64,000 bases of DNA from Caulobacter segnis ATCC 21756 (GCF_000092285.1 NC_014100.1:2976001-3040000); one strand, 5' to 3'; numbered from the stretch's first letter, positions 45,484 to 54,042 are shown. The notes: generated by a model from the letters alone, not told the origin. Numbers and translations are program-made.

Positions 45484-46569
45484 CTACCGCTGACGGGCGG
45501 GACGCCGACGCCGCGGCAGACCGCTGGGATTGCCCCAGAAGGTCACAACCGCCAGGCTTCCCAACAGCGCGAGCCCCAAGCCAGACACCGTCATCACGAG
45601 GCGGTAAGGCAGTCCTCCGACCTTGGCCGCGTGCAAAGGATAGTCCGCATTTGCGATCCGCGCGCCGAGCGGCAGCGCCAAGGCGTCACGGCTGGCCACG
45701 GGCCGCCCGTCGGCTGGATCGAACCAGACCACCGACCGACCGTTCGGCAACCACTCGGGCTCGCGCCTGAGACGGATTTGGATCAGTCCGCCAGCCTTGG
45801 CGGGCAAGGCGATCGTCCGCACCTCAGCGTCCGGAAAGCGGGCCTGCGCCGCGCCGATGACTTTCGCCCAATCGAGGTTCTTGGCCAGTTTTCCGCCGAC
45901 GATTTTCGGCGGCGCCGACGCAGCTTCCATGACGGCCGGCGACGTGAAGGGCGCGCGGAGCGCTTGGGAGAACCACTTCAGGTTCATCGCCGCGCCTGTC
46001 GTCAGCGACAGGATCAGGAGCGGTGCGATCCAGGCGCCAAGATCCCGGTGATGGTGCACGATGGCCGCGCGGCGCGCCGCCTGCGGCCACAGCCGGAACC
46101 GGAACATCCGCCGCGTCGGCCACCAGAGGATCAGGCCCGTCACCACGAAGCCCAAGCCGACGAGCCCGATCACGCCACCGACGACCTCTCCCGCGTCGCC
46201 GTTGAAGAGGTGATGATGGAAGTCGAACAGCCAGACCTCAGGGCGCGACCAGTTCGAGGTCCAGCTCTGGACGATGTTCCCGTCCTGATCGGCATAGGCC
46301 GCGCGCTCGCCCTTGTAGGAGAGTTTGTGAAGACCCAGACGCTCGGTCGCCAGCACGATGGAGCGGGGACGCTCGTCGGAGGCGAAGATCCTCGTCGCCG
46401 CCGCCGCCAGGGTGGCCGTGTCCTGCCGCTGCGCATCGGCCGCGTGAGGCATGGTGGCCCGCAGGAAAGCGTCCTTGTGGACCAGTAGAGCGCCGCTCAG
46501 GCCGAATAGCGCCAGCAGCAGTCCGACGAACCCGCCGGTCCAGCGGTGCAGCAGGCGCAAGGTCTTCAT
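45484..46569 (-). CDS. PepSY-associated TM-domain protein (iron-uptake linked)
   Basis: ATG 46569 shares one base with the receptor stop (TGATG), giving 361 residues. Four membrane segments; the first helix contains LHRWTGGFVGLLLALFGLSG, the second follows FDFHHHLFNGDAGEVVGGVIG, the third has HHHRDLGAWIAPLLILSL, and the last is near the C-terminus, before a basic tail. The His pairs at membrane edges match the PepSY_TM family, whose members act as inner-membrane ferric-siderophore or heme reductases. Coupling to the siderophore receptor supports a role in releasing iron in the periplasm. Confidence 0.87.
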   Translation of the reverse strand: MKTLRLLHRWTGGFVGLLLALFGLSGALLVHKDAFLRATMPHAADAQRQDTATLAAAATRIFASDERPRSIVLATERLGLHKLSYKGERAAYADQDGNIVQSWTSNWSRPEVWLFDFHHHLFNGDAGEVVGGVIGLVGLGFVVTGLILWWPTRRMFRFRLWPQAARRAAIVHHHRDLGAWIAPLLILSLTTGAAMNLKWFSQALRAPFTSPAVMEAASAPPKIVGGKLAKNLDWAKVIGAAQARFPDAEVRTIALPAKAGGLIQIRLRREPEWLPNGRSVVWFDPADGRPVASRDALALPLGARIANADYPLHAAKVGGLPYRLVMTVSGLGLALLGSLAVVTFWGNPSGLPRRRRPARQR

Positions 46570-48737
46570 CAGAAGCGGGTTTCCCAGCCCAGGGTCGCGG
46601 TCCGGCCACGCCCGGCGTAGATCTTGTCCTTGGCCGGCAAGGTCGTGTCCGAATAGTAGGTCAGGTACTGCTTGTCGAAGAGGTTCTGGACGCCCAGCGA
46701 CACCGCGCCGACAGGCAGCTGGTACCGGACAAAGGCGTCCGCGACGGTGTAGCCTTCGAAGTCGTCCTTCACGAGCGCGCTCTGCATGCCACGCGACAGG
46801 TACGACTGCATCTGCACGCGTAGCGCCCACTTGCCCGTCTGGTAGTCGGCGGCGAGGTTCAGGCGGTCGGGCGAGATGTTGGCGCCGTCCAGGTCGGTGT
46901 CGACCTTGCCGTCCGCGTTGGTGTCGGTCCTGCCCCGCAGACGGGCGTAGCCCGCCGAGAGATCGAGACCCGGCACGGGCGTACGCGCCTTCACATTGAC
47001 TTCCAGACCTTCAATCGCCACACGCTGGCGCTGCACGTCGAAAATGCCGCCGGCGTTCTTGACCAGCAGCTGGCCCAGCTTGGACGAGGACCAGAAATAG
47101 GCGACGCTGGCGTCGAACGGACCGCGCTTCAGCTCGGCGCCGAGTTCGCGGTTGTTCGACACGATCGGCTCGATCGCCAGGTAGGTGTCGACGTCCACGT
47201 TGGCGACGTTGATGGCGCGCAGGATGCGGCCGACATCGGGCACGGTGTAACCCTCGGCGTAGCTGCCGTAGACGCGAAGGCCTTTGGCGGGCTCGAACAC
47301 GACGCCCCCGTTGGCCAGGGTCGCCTTGAAGTCCGGATTGCCGCCAGCGACCTTGCGCGAGCCGTAGAAGGCCAGGGTCGTGAAGTCGTCGACCTTCAGC
47401 TCGACGTTCTCGAAGCGGACGCCGCCCGCCAGGCGCAGCTTGCCGCCCAGCAGGGCGTAGTTGCCCTGGATGAAGGGCGCGAGGCTCTGGAACTTGGTCG
47501 GCGGCACCCAGGCGCGACCGGTGGCGATCAGCAGTTGCTCGGTCCGGTCGTTCAAGGCATCGAGACCCACGGTCGCTGTCAGCCCTTCGACGCCGGGCAC
47601 GGCGCGCTCATAGCTGGCCCGCGCGCCCAGCTTGCGCGAGCGGTTCGAGGACTGGTCGAACAGCGTGCCCGACGGCGCGATGCTGGTGTCTTGGAACGTC
47701 GCGTTCCGGTCGCCGCCGAACGTGTCGCGCGAGCGGTTGAAGAACAGTTGGGCGGTCAGGGCGCCGCCGTAGAGGTCGTCATCGGTCAGCGAGGCCGACA
47801 CGGTCTCGACACGCCCTTGGGCCGGCTTGCCGGGCACGACGCCGCGATAGGCCGTGGTCGGCAGGCGGGTCGCGCGCGAGCCATCGGTCGGCGCTGCGGC
47901 AGTCCCGGTGACGGTCACATAGTCGCCGTCGCCCTTCAGCTCGAAACGGTTGGCGACGATGTCCAGACGCGTGCTGGGGTCGATCTGCCAGCCGAAGCGG
48001 CCAAACAGCGACAGGGTCTTGGAATCCTGGACGTCGCCCTGGGTGTTGTCCATGCCGATGCGGCGGCCACGGGCGTCGTAGAAGGCGCCGCGCGACTCGT
48101 AGGCCACGCCGGCCGTCGCGTCGAACGCGCCCTCGCGCCAGCCGACGAGGCCCGCCAGCTTGCCGCCGACCGCGTCGCCCAGGTCGTTGCCGACGGTGGT
48201 CTGGGCCATAACGCGTCCCGAGACCCCATCCTGCTTCGGCGGGCCGACGGTGACCTGGTTGACCACGCCGCCCGTGGCGCCGATGCCCTGAAGCGCGTTC
48301 GAACCGTAGATCAGCTCGACCCGATCCACGAAGAAGGGATCGATCGTGTAGCCGTCGCGCGAGCCGTCACGGATCGGGGTCGATTGCGGAATGCCGTTGA
48401 TCGCATAAAGGGGCGAGCGCCCTCGCAAGGTTTCCCCGGCGCCGGAGAGCTTCTGGCGCGTCGGCGAGAAGGACGGCGACAGGGTCGCGATGGCGTCGAT
48501 CACCGAGCCGCTGATCGCGACCTGTTGGGTCAGGCTCTCATTGTCGACGACATCCACGGTCATCGGCAGGGCGCTGGCGGGGAGGATGGTCCGCGCGGCC
48601 GTGATCACCACCTGATCGACAGCGGTCGAAGGCTCTTCCGAACGCGCTTGGGCCGCGCCGCCGGCCGACAGGGCCAGAAGGCTCAGGCTGGAAACGAGAA
48701 CAGCGCGATGACCCGCGCCCTTGGTTTGAAATCGCAC
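46569..48737 (-). CDS. TonB-dependent siderophore receptor
   Basis: 722 residues. A signal peptide ends near AGGAAQA; the plug includes STAVDQVVITAARTILPASA, TLSPSFSPTRQKLSGAGETL and LRGRSPLYAINGIPQ, with DRVELIYGSNALQGIGATGG following. The barrel ends ATLGWETRF with terminal Phe. The layout matches ferric-siderophore receptors. The coupled PepSY membrane protein and the palindromic Fur-like site 46 bp upstream both point to iron-regulated uptake. The siderophore cannot be identified from sequence. Confidence 0.9.
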   Translation of the reverse strand: MRFQTKGAGHRAVLVSSLSLLALSAGGAAQARSEEPSTAVDQVVITAARTILPASALPMTVDVVDNESLTQQVAISGSVIDAIATLSPSFSPTRQKLSGAGETLRGRSPLYAINGIPQSTPIRDGSRDGYTIDPFFVDRVELIYGSNALQGIGATGGVVNQVTVGPPKQDGVSGRVMAQTTVGNDLGDAVGGKLAGLVGWREGAFDATAGVAYESRGAFYDARGRRIGMDNTQGDVQDSKTLSLFGRFGWQIDPSTRLDIVANRFELKGDGDYVTVTGTAAAPTDGSRATRLPTTAYRGVVPGKPAQGRVETVSASLTDDDLYGGALTAQLFFNRSRDTFGGDRNATFQDTSIAPSGTLFDQSSNRSRKLGARASYERAVPGVEGLTATVGLDALNDRTEQLLIATGRAWVPPTKFQSLAPFIQGNYALLGGKLRLAGGVRFENVELKVDDFTTLAFYGSRKVAGGNPDFKATLANGGVVFEPAKGLRVYGSYAEGYTVPDVGRILRAINVANVDVDTYLAIEPIVSNNRELGAELKRGPFDASVAYFWSSSKLGQLLVKNAGGIFDVQRQRVAIEGLEVNVKARTPVPGLDLSAGYARLRGRTDTNADGKVDTDLDGANISPDRLNLAADYQTGKWALRVQMQSYLSRGMQSALVKDDFEGYTVADAFVRYQLPVGAVSLGVQNLFDKQYLTYYSDTTLPAKDKIYAGRGRTATLGWETRF

Positions 48738-48782
48738 TGTGAACCCGCCCGAACAATCAATGTGCGGGGCGTATAAGCGTTA

Positions 48783-48799
48783 TTGAAAGTCACTTGCAA
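48783..48799 (-). promoter_or_regulatory. Candidate Fur-type operator
   Basis: TTGAAAGTCACTTGCAA is a 17-bp imperfect palindrome (14 of 17 positions self-complementary counting the centre mismatch) in an AT-rich patch 46 bp upstream of the siderophore receptor. Alphaproteobacterial Fur-like sites are of this general TTGnAA/TTnCAA form. Confidence 0.45.
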
Positions 48800-48966
48800 C
48801 AAATATTGACCTGAACGCGTCAGGTTCGCCGTCAGCCGACTGATCGGTTGGAAATTGGAAGGTGCAAAGACGATCCCGCCTGCCCGGGCCGCCGCAGACT
48901 GAGCGGAACCTATATCGGCTCTCCACCGTTTGACGCCCGCGCCGAAGATCGGCGGGAGCGACTGGT

Positions 48967-49212
48967 ATGTTCAGATATCTGGTCTTTCCAGCCTCGGACG
49001 GCTGGCGGGTGCGCTTAGAAAATGACGACCGCTCGCTGCGCTTCGACACTCTTCAGTCGGCGGAGCGTCGCGCGCGATGGCTTTCGATGCGCGCCGCCGT
49101 CCAAGGGGCCGAGAGCGAAATCCTTCTGCTGGACGACGCCGGAGCGACGGTAGGTCGCTGGCGGGGTGAACGTTACGAGTCGCTTCGCCCTTTCATCGTC
49201 GTCGCTGCCTAA
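48967..49212 (+). CDS. Small uncharacterised protein
   Basis: 81 residues. The pattern WRVRLENDDRSLRFDTLQSA followed by ERRARWLSMRAAVQGAESEI and ILLLDDAGATVGRWR looks like the compact DUF2188/DUF-type beta-alpha proteins in which a dosage of basic and aromatic residues alternates. There is no signal peptide or membrane segment. It is placed in a 680-bp stretch otherwise without genes and has only a weak ribosome site (GGGAGCGAC), so the call rests on composition and plausible length. Function unknown. Confidence 0.55.
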   Translation: MFRYLVFPASDGWRVRLENDDRSLRFDTLQSAERRARWLSMRAAVQGAESEILLLDDAGATVGRWRGERYESLRPFIVVAA

Positions 49213-49423
49213 GGCCAAGCTCCGGTTCACGCCGTAGCGTCGAACGCCGCCATCGCGACTTGCCGGTGCTCCCAAGGGGCGTCCGCCGCGTCCAGGTCTT
49301 GCCTTGAGACGGCCAAGAGCGGCTTCATGATATAGCCGATGCCCAATTGTCTTCCCGACCGCGGGCGATCGATCGGCCGACCGCGTCCTTGCGCGCGCAT
49401 CAGTCCCTTAGAGGAAAGCAGTC

Positions 49424-49945
49424 TTGGTTCAGAACTGGAAAGAGGTCGGCCCGCATCGCTACCGTGAGACTTTCGGCCGCTACTACGAGGACTTCCACGT
49501 CGGCGACGTCTATGAGCATCGCCCAGGCAAGACCGTCACTGAGTACGACAACCACCTGTTCACGCTGCTAACGCTCAACACCCACCCGCTGCACTTCGAC
49601 GCTGAGTTCGCCAAGGCCTCGGAGTTCAAGCAGAACCTGGTCGTCAGCCCTTACACCCTGGCCCTGCTGATCGGCATGAGCGTCACGGACGTCTCCCAAA
49701 AGGCGATCGCCAACCTGGGCATGGACGACGTGAAGTTCACCGCCCCGGTCTTCCACGGCGACACGCTGTACGGCGAAAGCGAAGTGCTGGCCAAGCGCGA
49801 GAGCTCTTCGCGTCCCGGCCAGGGCATCGTGACCATCCGCACGATCGGCAAGAACCAGCGCGGCGAAGTCGTCTGCACCTTCAAGCGCAGCATGCTGATC
49901 CCGGCGCGTGGCAACGCGGTCGAGGATCGCGTCGAGACCTACTGA
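49424..49945 (+). CDS. MaoC-family (R)-hydratase-like protein
   Basis: TTG 49424 with GAGGAAAG upstream starts a 173-residue hot-dog protein. RYYEDFHVGDVYEHRPGKTV and ITEYDNHLFTLLTLNTHPLH match the MaoC hydratase pattern; the catalytic Asp/His pair is represented by TEYDNHLF and NTHPLHFD. VVSPYTLALLIGMSVTDVSQ and GMDDVKFTAPVFHGDTLY complete the fold. Members hydrate mesaconyl- or enoyl-CoA compounds, for example the mesaconyl-CoA hydratase-type. It appears monocistronic and cytoplasmic; the CoA substrate is not determined. Confidence 0.85.
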   Translation: MVQNWKEVGPHRYRETFGRYYEDFHVGDVYEHRPGKTVTEYDNHLFTLLTLNTHPLHFDAEFAKASEFKQNLVVSPYTLALLIGMSVTDVSQKAIANLGMDDVKFTAPVFHGDTLYGESEVLAKRESSSRPGQGIVTIRTIGKNQRGEVVCTFKRSMLIPARGNAVEDRVETY

Positions 49946-50075
49946 TCGCCGCAGGAACAGGTACTTGGCGCCGGAAGCGGTCGCCAGGAAGGCCGCCTGC
50001 CTCGTCCCTAGGGACTGGCCCCGCCCCTTCTCCGATCGAAGGCACGAAGGTGTCAGTCGCAACGAGTAAAGCGGA

Positions 50076-50696
50076 TCAAGATGGGCCGATGCGACCTCCG
50101 AGCTCGAAGGCGCGAATAAAAGTGTCAGCGGCCTGCATGGCCGTAGCCGTCATGTCCTCCTCGGCGATTCTGGCCAACGAGCCCTCGATCAGGCGCCGGA
50201 CGGGTCCGGCCTCGCAAAGGGCGTGAAGCTGGTCGACCGCGATCAAGGGATCGACGCGCCGCATGCGCCCCTCCGCCATCGCCTGTTCGAACACCTGCGC
50301 CATCCGCGTCCACGTCCGCTGGGGCCCGTTCTCGTAGAACAAACGGCCAAGATCCGACTTGCAGCCTTCGGCGTAGATGATCCGGCGAAAGGCCACGATC
50401 TCGTCGCTCGTGACGAAGCGGACGAAGGCGAGCGCGAAGGCGCGGACAGCTTCGGCCAGATCATCGCTGGCCTGAAACACGTCGAACAGAGGCTCAACCT
50501 GGGTCGCGCCCTTCTCGAGCATGACCGCGACGAACAGATCCTCCTTGGAGGCGAAGTAGCTGTAGAGCGTCTGTTTGGAGCCGCCGACCCGGGCGGAGAC
50601 CTGAGCCATGCTGGCGGCGACATAGCCGCGCTCAAGGAAAACGTCCTTGGCTGCGTCCAGAATCGCCTTCCGCTTCGTCTCGCTCTTCACCCGCAC
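50076..50696 (-). CDS. TetR/AcrR-family transcriptional regulator
   Basis: 206 residues. N-terminal HTH: KRKAILDAAKDVFLERGYVA followed by SMAQVSARVGGSKQTLYSYF and ASKEDLF, a textbook TetR domain at residues 8-55. The C-terminal ligand domain resembles the AefR/TetR_C group (FRRIIYAEGCKSDLGRLFYE). It stands alone between the MaoC gene and tRNA-Ser; its targets are not evident. No clear palindromic operator was seen in the 160 bp upstream. Confidence 0.92.
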   Translation of the reverse strand: MRVKSETKRKAILDAAKDVFLERGYVAASMAQVSARVGGSKQTLYSYFASKEDLFVAVMLEKGATQVEPLFDVFQASDDLAEAVRAFALAFVRFVTSDEIVAFRRIIYAEGCKSDLGRLFYENGPQRTWTRMAQVFEQAMAEGRMRRVDPLIAVDQLHALCEAGPVRRLIEGSLARIAEEDMTATAMQAADTFIRAFELGGRIGPS

Positions 50697-50857
50697 GGTT
50701 CAGCGGCCTCCCTCGCTTTTCTAGACCAGCCTGTACGCTTCCCCCTCTGCGGCGTCACGCCAAAACGGAGCGAGATCAACCCGTACGGCGCGACACGGCT
50801 CGGCGTGAGAACACCCCGGGCCGCCAAGGGCCTGATCATGAAACGATGTGGGAGGGA

Positions 50858-50948
50858 TGGCGGAGACGGAGGGATTCGAACCCTCGATACCCTTTTGAGG
50901 TATGCCGCTTTAGCAAAGCGGTGCCTTCAGCCTCTCGGCCACGTCTCC
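50858..50948 (-). tRNA. tRNA-Ser (anticodon GCT)
   Basis: On the minus strand the sequence starts GGAGACGTGGCCGAGAGGCT and ends CGTCTCC-G-CCA with the CCA encoded. The 7-bp acceptor stem is perfect, the anticodon arm is CCGCT-TTGCTAA-AGCGG, a long variable arm (TACCTCAAAAGGGTA) marks a class II tRNA, and the T arm is GAGGGTTCGAATCCCTC. Anticodon GCT reads AGC/AGU serine codons. Confidence 0.97.
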
Positions 50949-51055
50949 TCCTGAGAGGGAGCGGTTCGATAGCCTGTTCGGTGCGACATGACAACGGCGT
51001 CAATGCCAAAAATGTGCGTGTTAACGTCGCACTTAGAAGGCTTGATTAGATTGAA

Positions 51056-51074
51056 CGATGTTTTCCGAACATCG
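51056..51074. promoter_or_regulatory. Inverted repeat just upstream of sugar-transferase start
   Basis: CGATGTT-ttccg-AACATCG is a perfect 7-bp inverted repeat ending 6 bases before ATG 51081. It could be an operator or an mRNA hairpin that covers the ribosome site. Confidence 0.4.
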
Positions 51075-51080
51075 GTCGCC

Positions 51081-52598
51081 ATGCAGCCTATTCCAGAGCC
51101 TAATTCCATGCGCGCTTCAGGCCTCGAGTTCACCGCCCCGGGTGAACTCAAGGCCCGGATCAGCCAAGAAGCGCCCCAGCGCGAGCGCGGGCGGCGGCGC
51201 GCGCCGATGCGGCCACCCAAGCTGGTCCCGTCGCGCTCGCGGATGGATGCGCGCTGGCTGGCGCGAGTCTTCGCCTTGGTCGACGTTGCGTGCGCCCTGA
51301 TGATGGCCGCCCCTGTCACCCTGGGGCGTGACCTTCTGACAGGCTTTACATGGACGCTCGCCGTTCCGATCGCCTTCCGCGCCGTCGGCGCCTATGCGTT
51401 CCCGCGCAAGCAGAGCCTGACCGGCCATCTCAGCCATGTGGGCCAAGCGCTCGTGATCGCCGCCATTTTCGCGACGATGGCTTCGCTGGTGTTCAATCCG
51501 CTGGACGCCCGCTCGGCTTTCCCGTTGCTCGGCGCCAGCGGCTTCCTGGTCGCGCTGCACACCGGCTGGTGGAAGATCATCGACCACGCCCGACGCCAAG
51601 GCTTGCTCACCCCCAATGTCGTGATCGTCGGCGCTACGGCCAACGCTCAGCGCTTCATCGAGGCGGCGATGCGCACGGGCGAGGTCAACGTGCTGGGGCT
51701 ATTCGACGATCGCCTGCGCCGCGCGCCGGTGAACATTCTGGGCGTTCCGCTGCTGGGCGACACCGACGCCCTGCTCCATCACCGGCTAGCGCCCTATACC
51801 GACCGCGTGGTCATCGCCATCACCGCGACCGCCGAGGCTCGGGTCAAGGAGTTGGTCGACAAGCTGGGCGTCCTGCCCCACCCCTTGAACCTGTTCGTCG
51901 ATGGCGGAAGCCCGGACGAAGACGACGCGACCCTGGCGCGCATTGCGGACGGCGCGGAACATCCGCTTTCGGGCTGGCGCGACCTTCGCCGACGCCGTGT
52001 CCTGGTTAAGCGCGCCCTGGACCTGGCGCTGGCCGCGACCGGCCTCGCCCTCGCCAGCCCGTTCATGCTGGCGATCGCGCTCGCCGTGAAGTTCGACAGC
52101 CCTGGCCCGATCTTCTTCCGCCAGCGCCGTCACGGCTTCAATAACGAGGAGTTCCTGGTCTGGAAGTTCCGCTCGATGCGTCACGAGGCGGCCGACGCCC
52201 AAGCCTCGCGCCAGATCCGCGCCGGCGACGATCGGGTGACCCGTGTGGGACGCTTTATCCGTAAGACCAGCCTGGACGAGCTGCCTCAGCTGTTCAACGT
52301 GCTCCGCGGCGAGATGTCGATCGTGGGCCCACGCCCGCACGCCGTCGGCATGAAGACCGCGGGCGTCGAGTCGGCGAAGCTGGTGGCCGAGTACGCCCAC
52401 CGCCACCGGATGAAGCCCGGCATCACCGGATGGGCGGCGATCAACGGCTCGCGCGGGCCGGTCGACACGCCCGAATGCGTGCGTCGGCGCGTGGCGCTGG
52501 ATGTCGAGTATATCGAGCGTCAGTCGTTCTGGCTGGATCTCTACATCATCCTGCTGACCGTGCCCTGCCTGCTGGGGGATCGCTCGGCGGTTCGCTAG
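51081..52598 (+). CDS. Polyprenyl-phosphate hexose-1-phosphate transferase (WcaJ/HfsE/PssY-like)
   Basis: ATG 51081 gives 505 residues; ATG 51108 is an alternative. About four membrane helices occupy residues 60-170, a CoA-binding-like domain follows (NVVIVGATANAQRFIEAAMR), then a fifth helix (LDLALAATGLALASPFMLAI) and the bacterial sugar-transferase catalytic domain: KFDSPGPIFFRQRRHG, VWKFRSMR and KTSLDELPQLFNVLRGEMSI with VGPRPHA. It loads the first sugar phosphate onto undecaprenyl phosphate for exopolysaccharide, capsule or holdfast synthesis. Caulobacter carries several redundant enzymes of this type (HfsE, PssY, PssZ); which one this is cannot be decided here. Confidence 0.88.
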   Translation: MQPIPEPNSMRASGLEFTAPGELKARISQEAPQRERGRRRAPMRPPKLVPSRSRMDARWLARVFALVDVACALMMAAPVTLGRDLLTGFTWTLAVPIAFRAVGAYAFPRKQSLTGHLSHVGQALVIAAIFATMASLVFNPLDARSAFPLLGASGFLVALHTGWWKIIDHARRQGLLTPNVVIVGATANAQRFIEAAMRTGEVNVLGLFDDRLRRAPVNILGVPLLGDTDALLHHRLAPYTDRVVIAITATAEARVKELVDKLGVLPHPLNLFVDGGSPDEDDATLARIADGAEHPLSGWRDLRRRRVLVKRALDLALAATGLALASPFMLAIALAVKFDSPGPIFFRQRRHGFNNEEFLVWKFRSMRHEAADAQASRQIRAGDDRVTRVGRFIRKTSLDELPQLFNVLRGEMSIVGPRPHAVGMKTAGVESAKLVAEYAHRHRMKPGITGWAAINGSRGPVDTPECVRRRVALDVEYIERQSFWLDLYIILLTVPCLLGDRSAVR

Positions 52599-52655
52599 AA
52601 GGGGGATGGGGCGAGCTTCGGCGCGCTAGGATGTGCGAGAGGGCCCTACGTCACT

Positions 52656-52678
52656 GGCCGGGCTGCCGTAGCCCGGCC
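52656..52678 (+). terminator. Hairpin downstream of sugar transferase
   Basis: GGCCGGGCT-gccgt-AGCCCGGCC is a perfect 9-bp stem 57 bases after the stop. No U tract, so it may be Rho-assisted. Confidence 0.4.
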
Positions 52679-52759
52679 CAGCGAAGGGCGCGACGAGGCG
52701 GCCTTGGAGGCCGCTGAAGACCGGACGCCGTCTTCAGCCGTCTTCTGATCTGGAAGTAT

Positions 52760-52779
52760 GAGCCCGGAGAACCGGGCTC
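52760..52779 (-). terminator. Hairpin at the end of the Sel1-like gene
   Basis: GAGCCCGG-agaa-CCGGGCTC, an 8-bp perfect stem with a tetraloop, overlaps the stop codon of the minus-strand gene. It is followed on that strand by ATACTTCC. Confidence 0.4.
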
Positions 52780-53056
52780 AGCCGTGGGCGAGCCACTCGC
52801 GCGCTTGGCGTTGAGCCTCGGCGACATCTTCGCTGGCCATCTCCTGCGCCAGCTCCTTGCGGTAAAGCTTAGCCTCGACCGAACCGCGCATGGCGGCCAG
52901 GTTGAACAGCATGTGGGCCGACACATAGTCCAACGGCGCGCCGCCCTGGCCGGTCGAATACAGCAGCCCCATACGGAACAGCTCGTCACCGGTGGACTCG
53001 GCGGTCGGCAGCGGCAGCGTAGCGACGACGGCCGGCGGTTCATTCATCAACATCAT
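52778..53056 (-). CDS. Small Sel1-repeat-like protein
   Basis: 92 residues; AAGGGAG precedes ATG 53056. The core DELFRMGLLYSTGQGGAPLD followed by YVSAHMLFNLAAMRGSVEA is one and a half Sel1-type helical repeats, with a charged helix (YRKELAQEMASEDVAEAQRQ) behind. There is no signal peptide. Such short Sel1 proteins usually mediate protein contacts; the partner is unknown. Confidence 0.75.
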   Translation of the reverse strand: MMLMNEPPAVVATLPLPTAESTGDELFRMGLLYSTGQGGAPLDYVSAHMLFNLAAMRGSVEAKLYRKELAQEMASEDVAEAQRQAREWLAHG

Positions 53057-53174
53057 GGCTCATCTCCCTTCTTAGGCTCACCACGGCGTTCTGCCGGATC
53101 AGAGCTAGAGTGGAGGAAAGTCCAACGCGACTGAACATATAGTTAATCGCCCAGGGACGATGGATGCGACCAAA

Positions 53175-53223
53175 TGTATACTGGACGCTCAGACCGATTA
53201 CTGCGCGTAAATGTTAGTATACA
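53175..53223. repeat. Distant inverted repeat TGTATACT / AGTATACA
   Basis: Perfect 8-bp arms at 53175-53182 and 53216-53223, each containing the palindrome GTATAC. The centres are 41 bp apart, close to four helical turns, a spacing compatible with cooperative binding on one DNA face. Confidence 0.4.
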
Positions 53224-53462
53224 GCCTCTTAACGCACCTCTGATAACACAGCTTTTTAAGCGCCTCTTTTGCCGCTTTTCCTAGGCCGCTGGCCGCTGAA
53301 CCCTAGCTCGGCGCCCCCACGATTGGACGACTTCGCCCGCGCCAGCCCGCGCGCGCCCTCTCCTCAAATTGGGGAGGCCTTCGAAAATGGCGGCGTACAT
53401 CGCGAGAAGCGCCCGGCCTGAAGGTCCGAAGCCTGCCGCCCCTTCATATAGATGTCTGTCCC

Positions 53463-53479
53463 GTTCAGGCGGGGTTCAG
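53463..53479 (+). promoter_or_regulatory. GTTCAG-N5-GTTCAG direct repeat, candidate OmpR-family operator
   Basis: Two GTTCAG half-sites with an 11-bp period, 77 bp upstream of the RcnB-like gene. The same arrangement occurs at 3662-3678. Confidence 0.45.
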
Positions 53480-53556
53480 TCAGCCAGAGCGATCGTGCGT
53501 TCAAAGGTCGAGGGAACCTCTCGGCGGCCTAGCCGCCGTCCATAGGAGAAGACGAC

Positions 53557-54042
53557 ATGAAACGTCTGCTGCTCACGATCGCCGCCGCCGCTTCGGTGGC
53601 GAGCCCGATGGTCCTGTCGGCGACGGACGCCAGCGCGCAGGATCGCGGCCGCTGGGAGCATCGCGACCGCGATCGGGATCATGACCGAGGCCGCTGGGAC
53701 AATGGCCGCCACAATGGCTGGGACCGTCGAGATCGTTGGGACCGCGGCGACCGCTGGGATCATGGCCGCCACAACGGTTATTACTACAACAGCCGCTGGC
53801 ACTATGGGCCGCCGCCGGCCGCATACTACGGCCGTCCCGGCTATCGACCCGGCTACGAGGCCTGGCGCCGGGGTGCTTACTTGCCCTCCTACTATCGCGG
53901 TGGCGGATATGTCGTGAACGATTACTATCGCTACCATCTGCGCCCGCCGCCTCGCGGCTACTATTGGTATCGCACAGGCAATGACTACGTGCTCGCGGCG
54001 ATCGCGACCGGCCTAATCTTCGAGGTGATCGCTAACCGGTAG
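53557..54042 (+). CDS. RcnB-family periplasmic protein
   Basis: 161 residues. Signal peptide MKRLLLTIAAAASVASPMVL to ASAQ, then a low-complexity Asp/Arg/His/Gly/Trp-rich region (about 30-75, with repeated WDRGDRWDHGRHNG-type units), then the RcnB signature RGGGYVVNDYYRYHLRPPPR (with GYYWYRTGNDYVL following) and a final hydrophobic segment AAIATGLIFEVI. RcnB in E. coli modulates Ni/Co efflux in the periplasm; most homologues are of unknown role, and the His/Asp-rich region may bind cations. AGGAG lies 8 bases upstream. Confidence 0.82.
   Translation: MKRLLLTIAAAASVASPMVLSATDASAQDRGRWEHRDRDRDHDRGRWDNGRHNGWDRRDRWDRGDRWDHGRHNGYYYNSRWHYGPPPAAYYGRPGYRPGYEAWRRGAYLPSYYRGGGYVVNDYYRYHLRPPPRGYYWYRTGNDYVLAAIATGLIFEVIANR

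Larger units (their letters stand above)
53057..53556. other. 500-bp intergenic region with AT-rich segment
   Basis: No gene is supported. An unusually AT-rich stretch (about 53130-53260) holds two GTATAC-centred inverted-repeat arms; a GTTCAG direct repeat lies at 53463. A CTCC...GGGGAG short hairpin is at about 53365. Probably promoters for both flanking genes. Confidence 0.6.
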
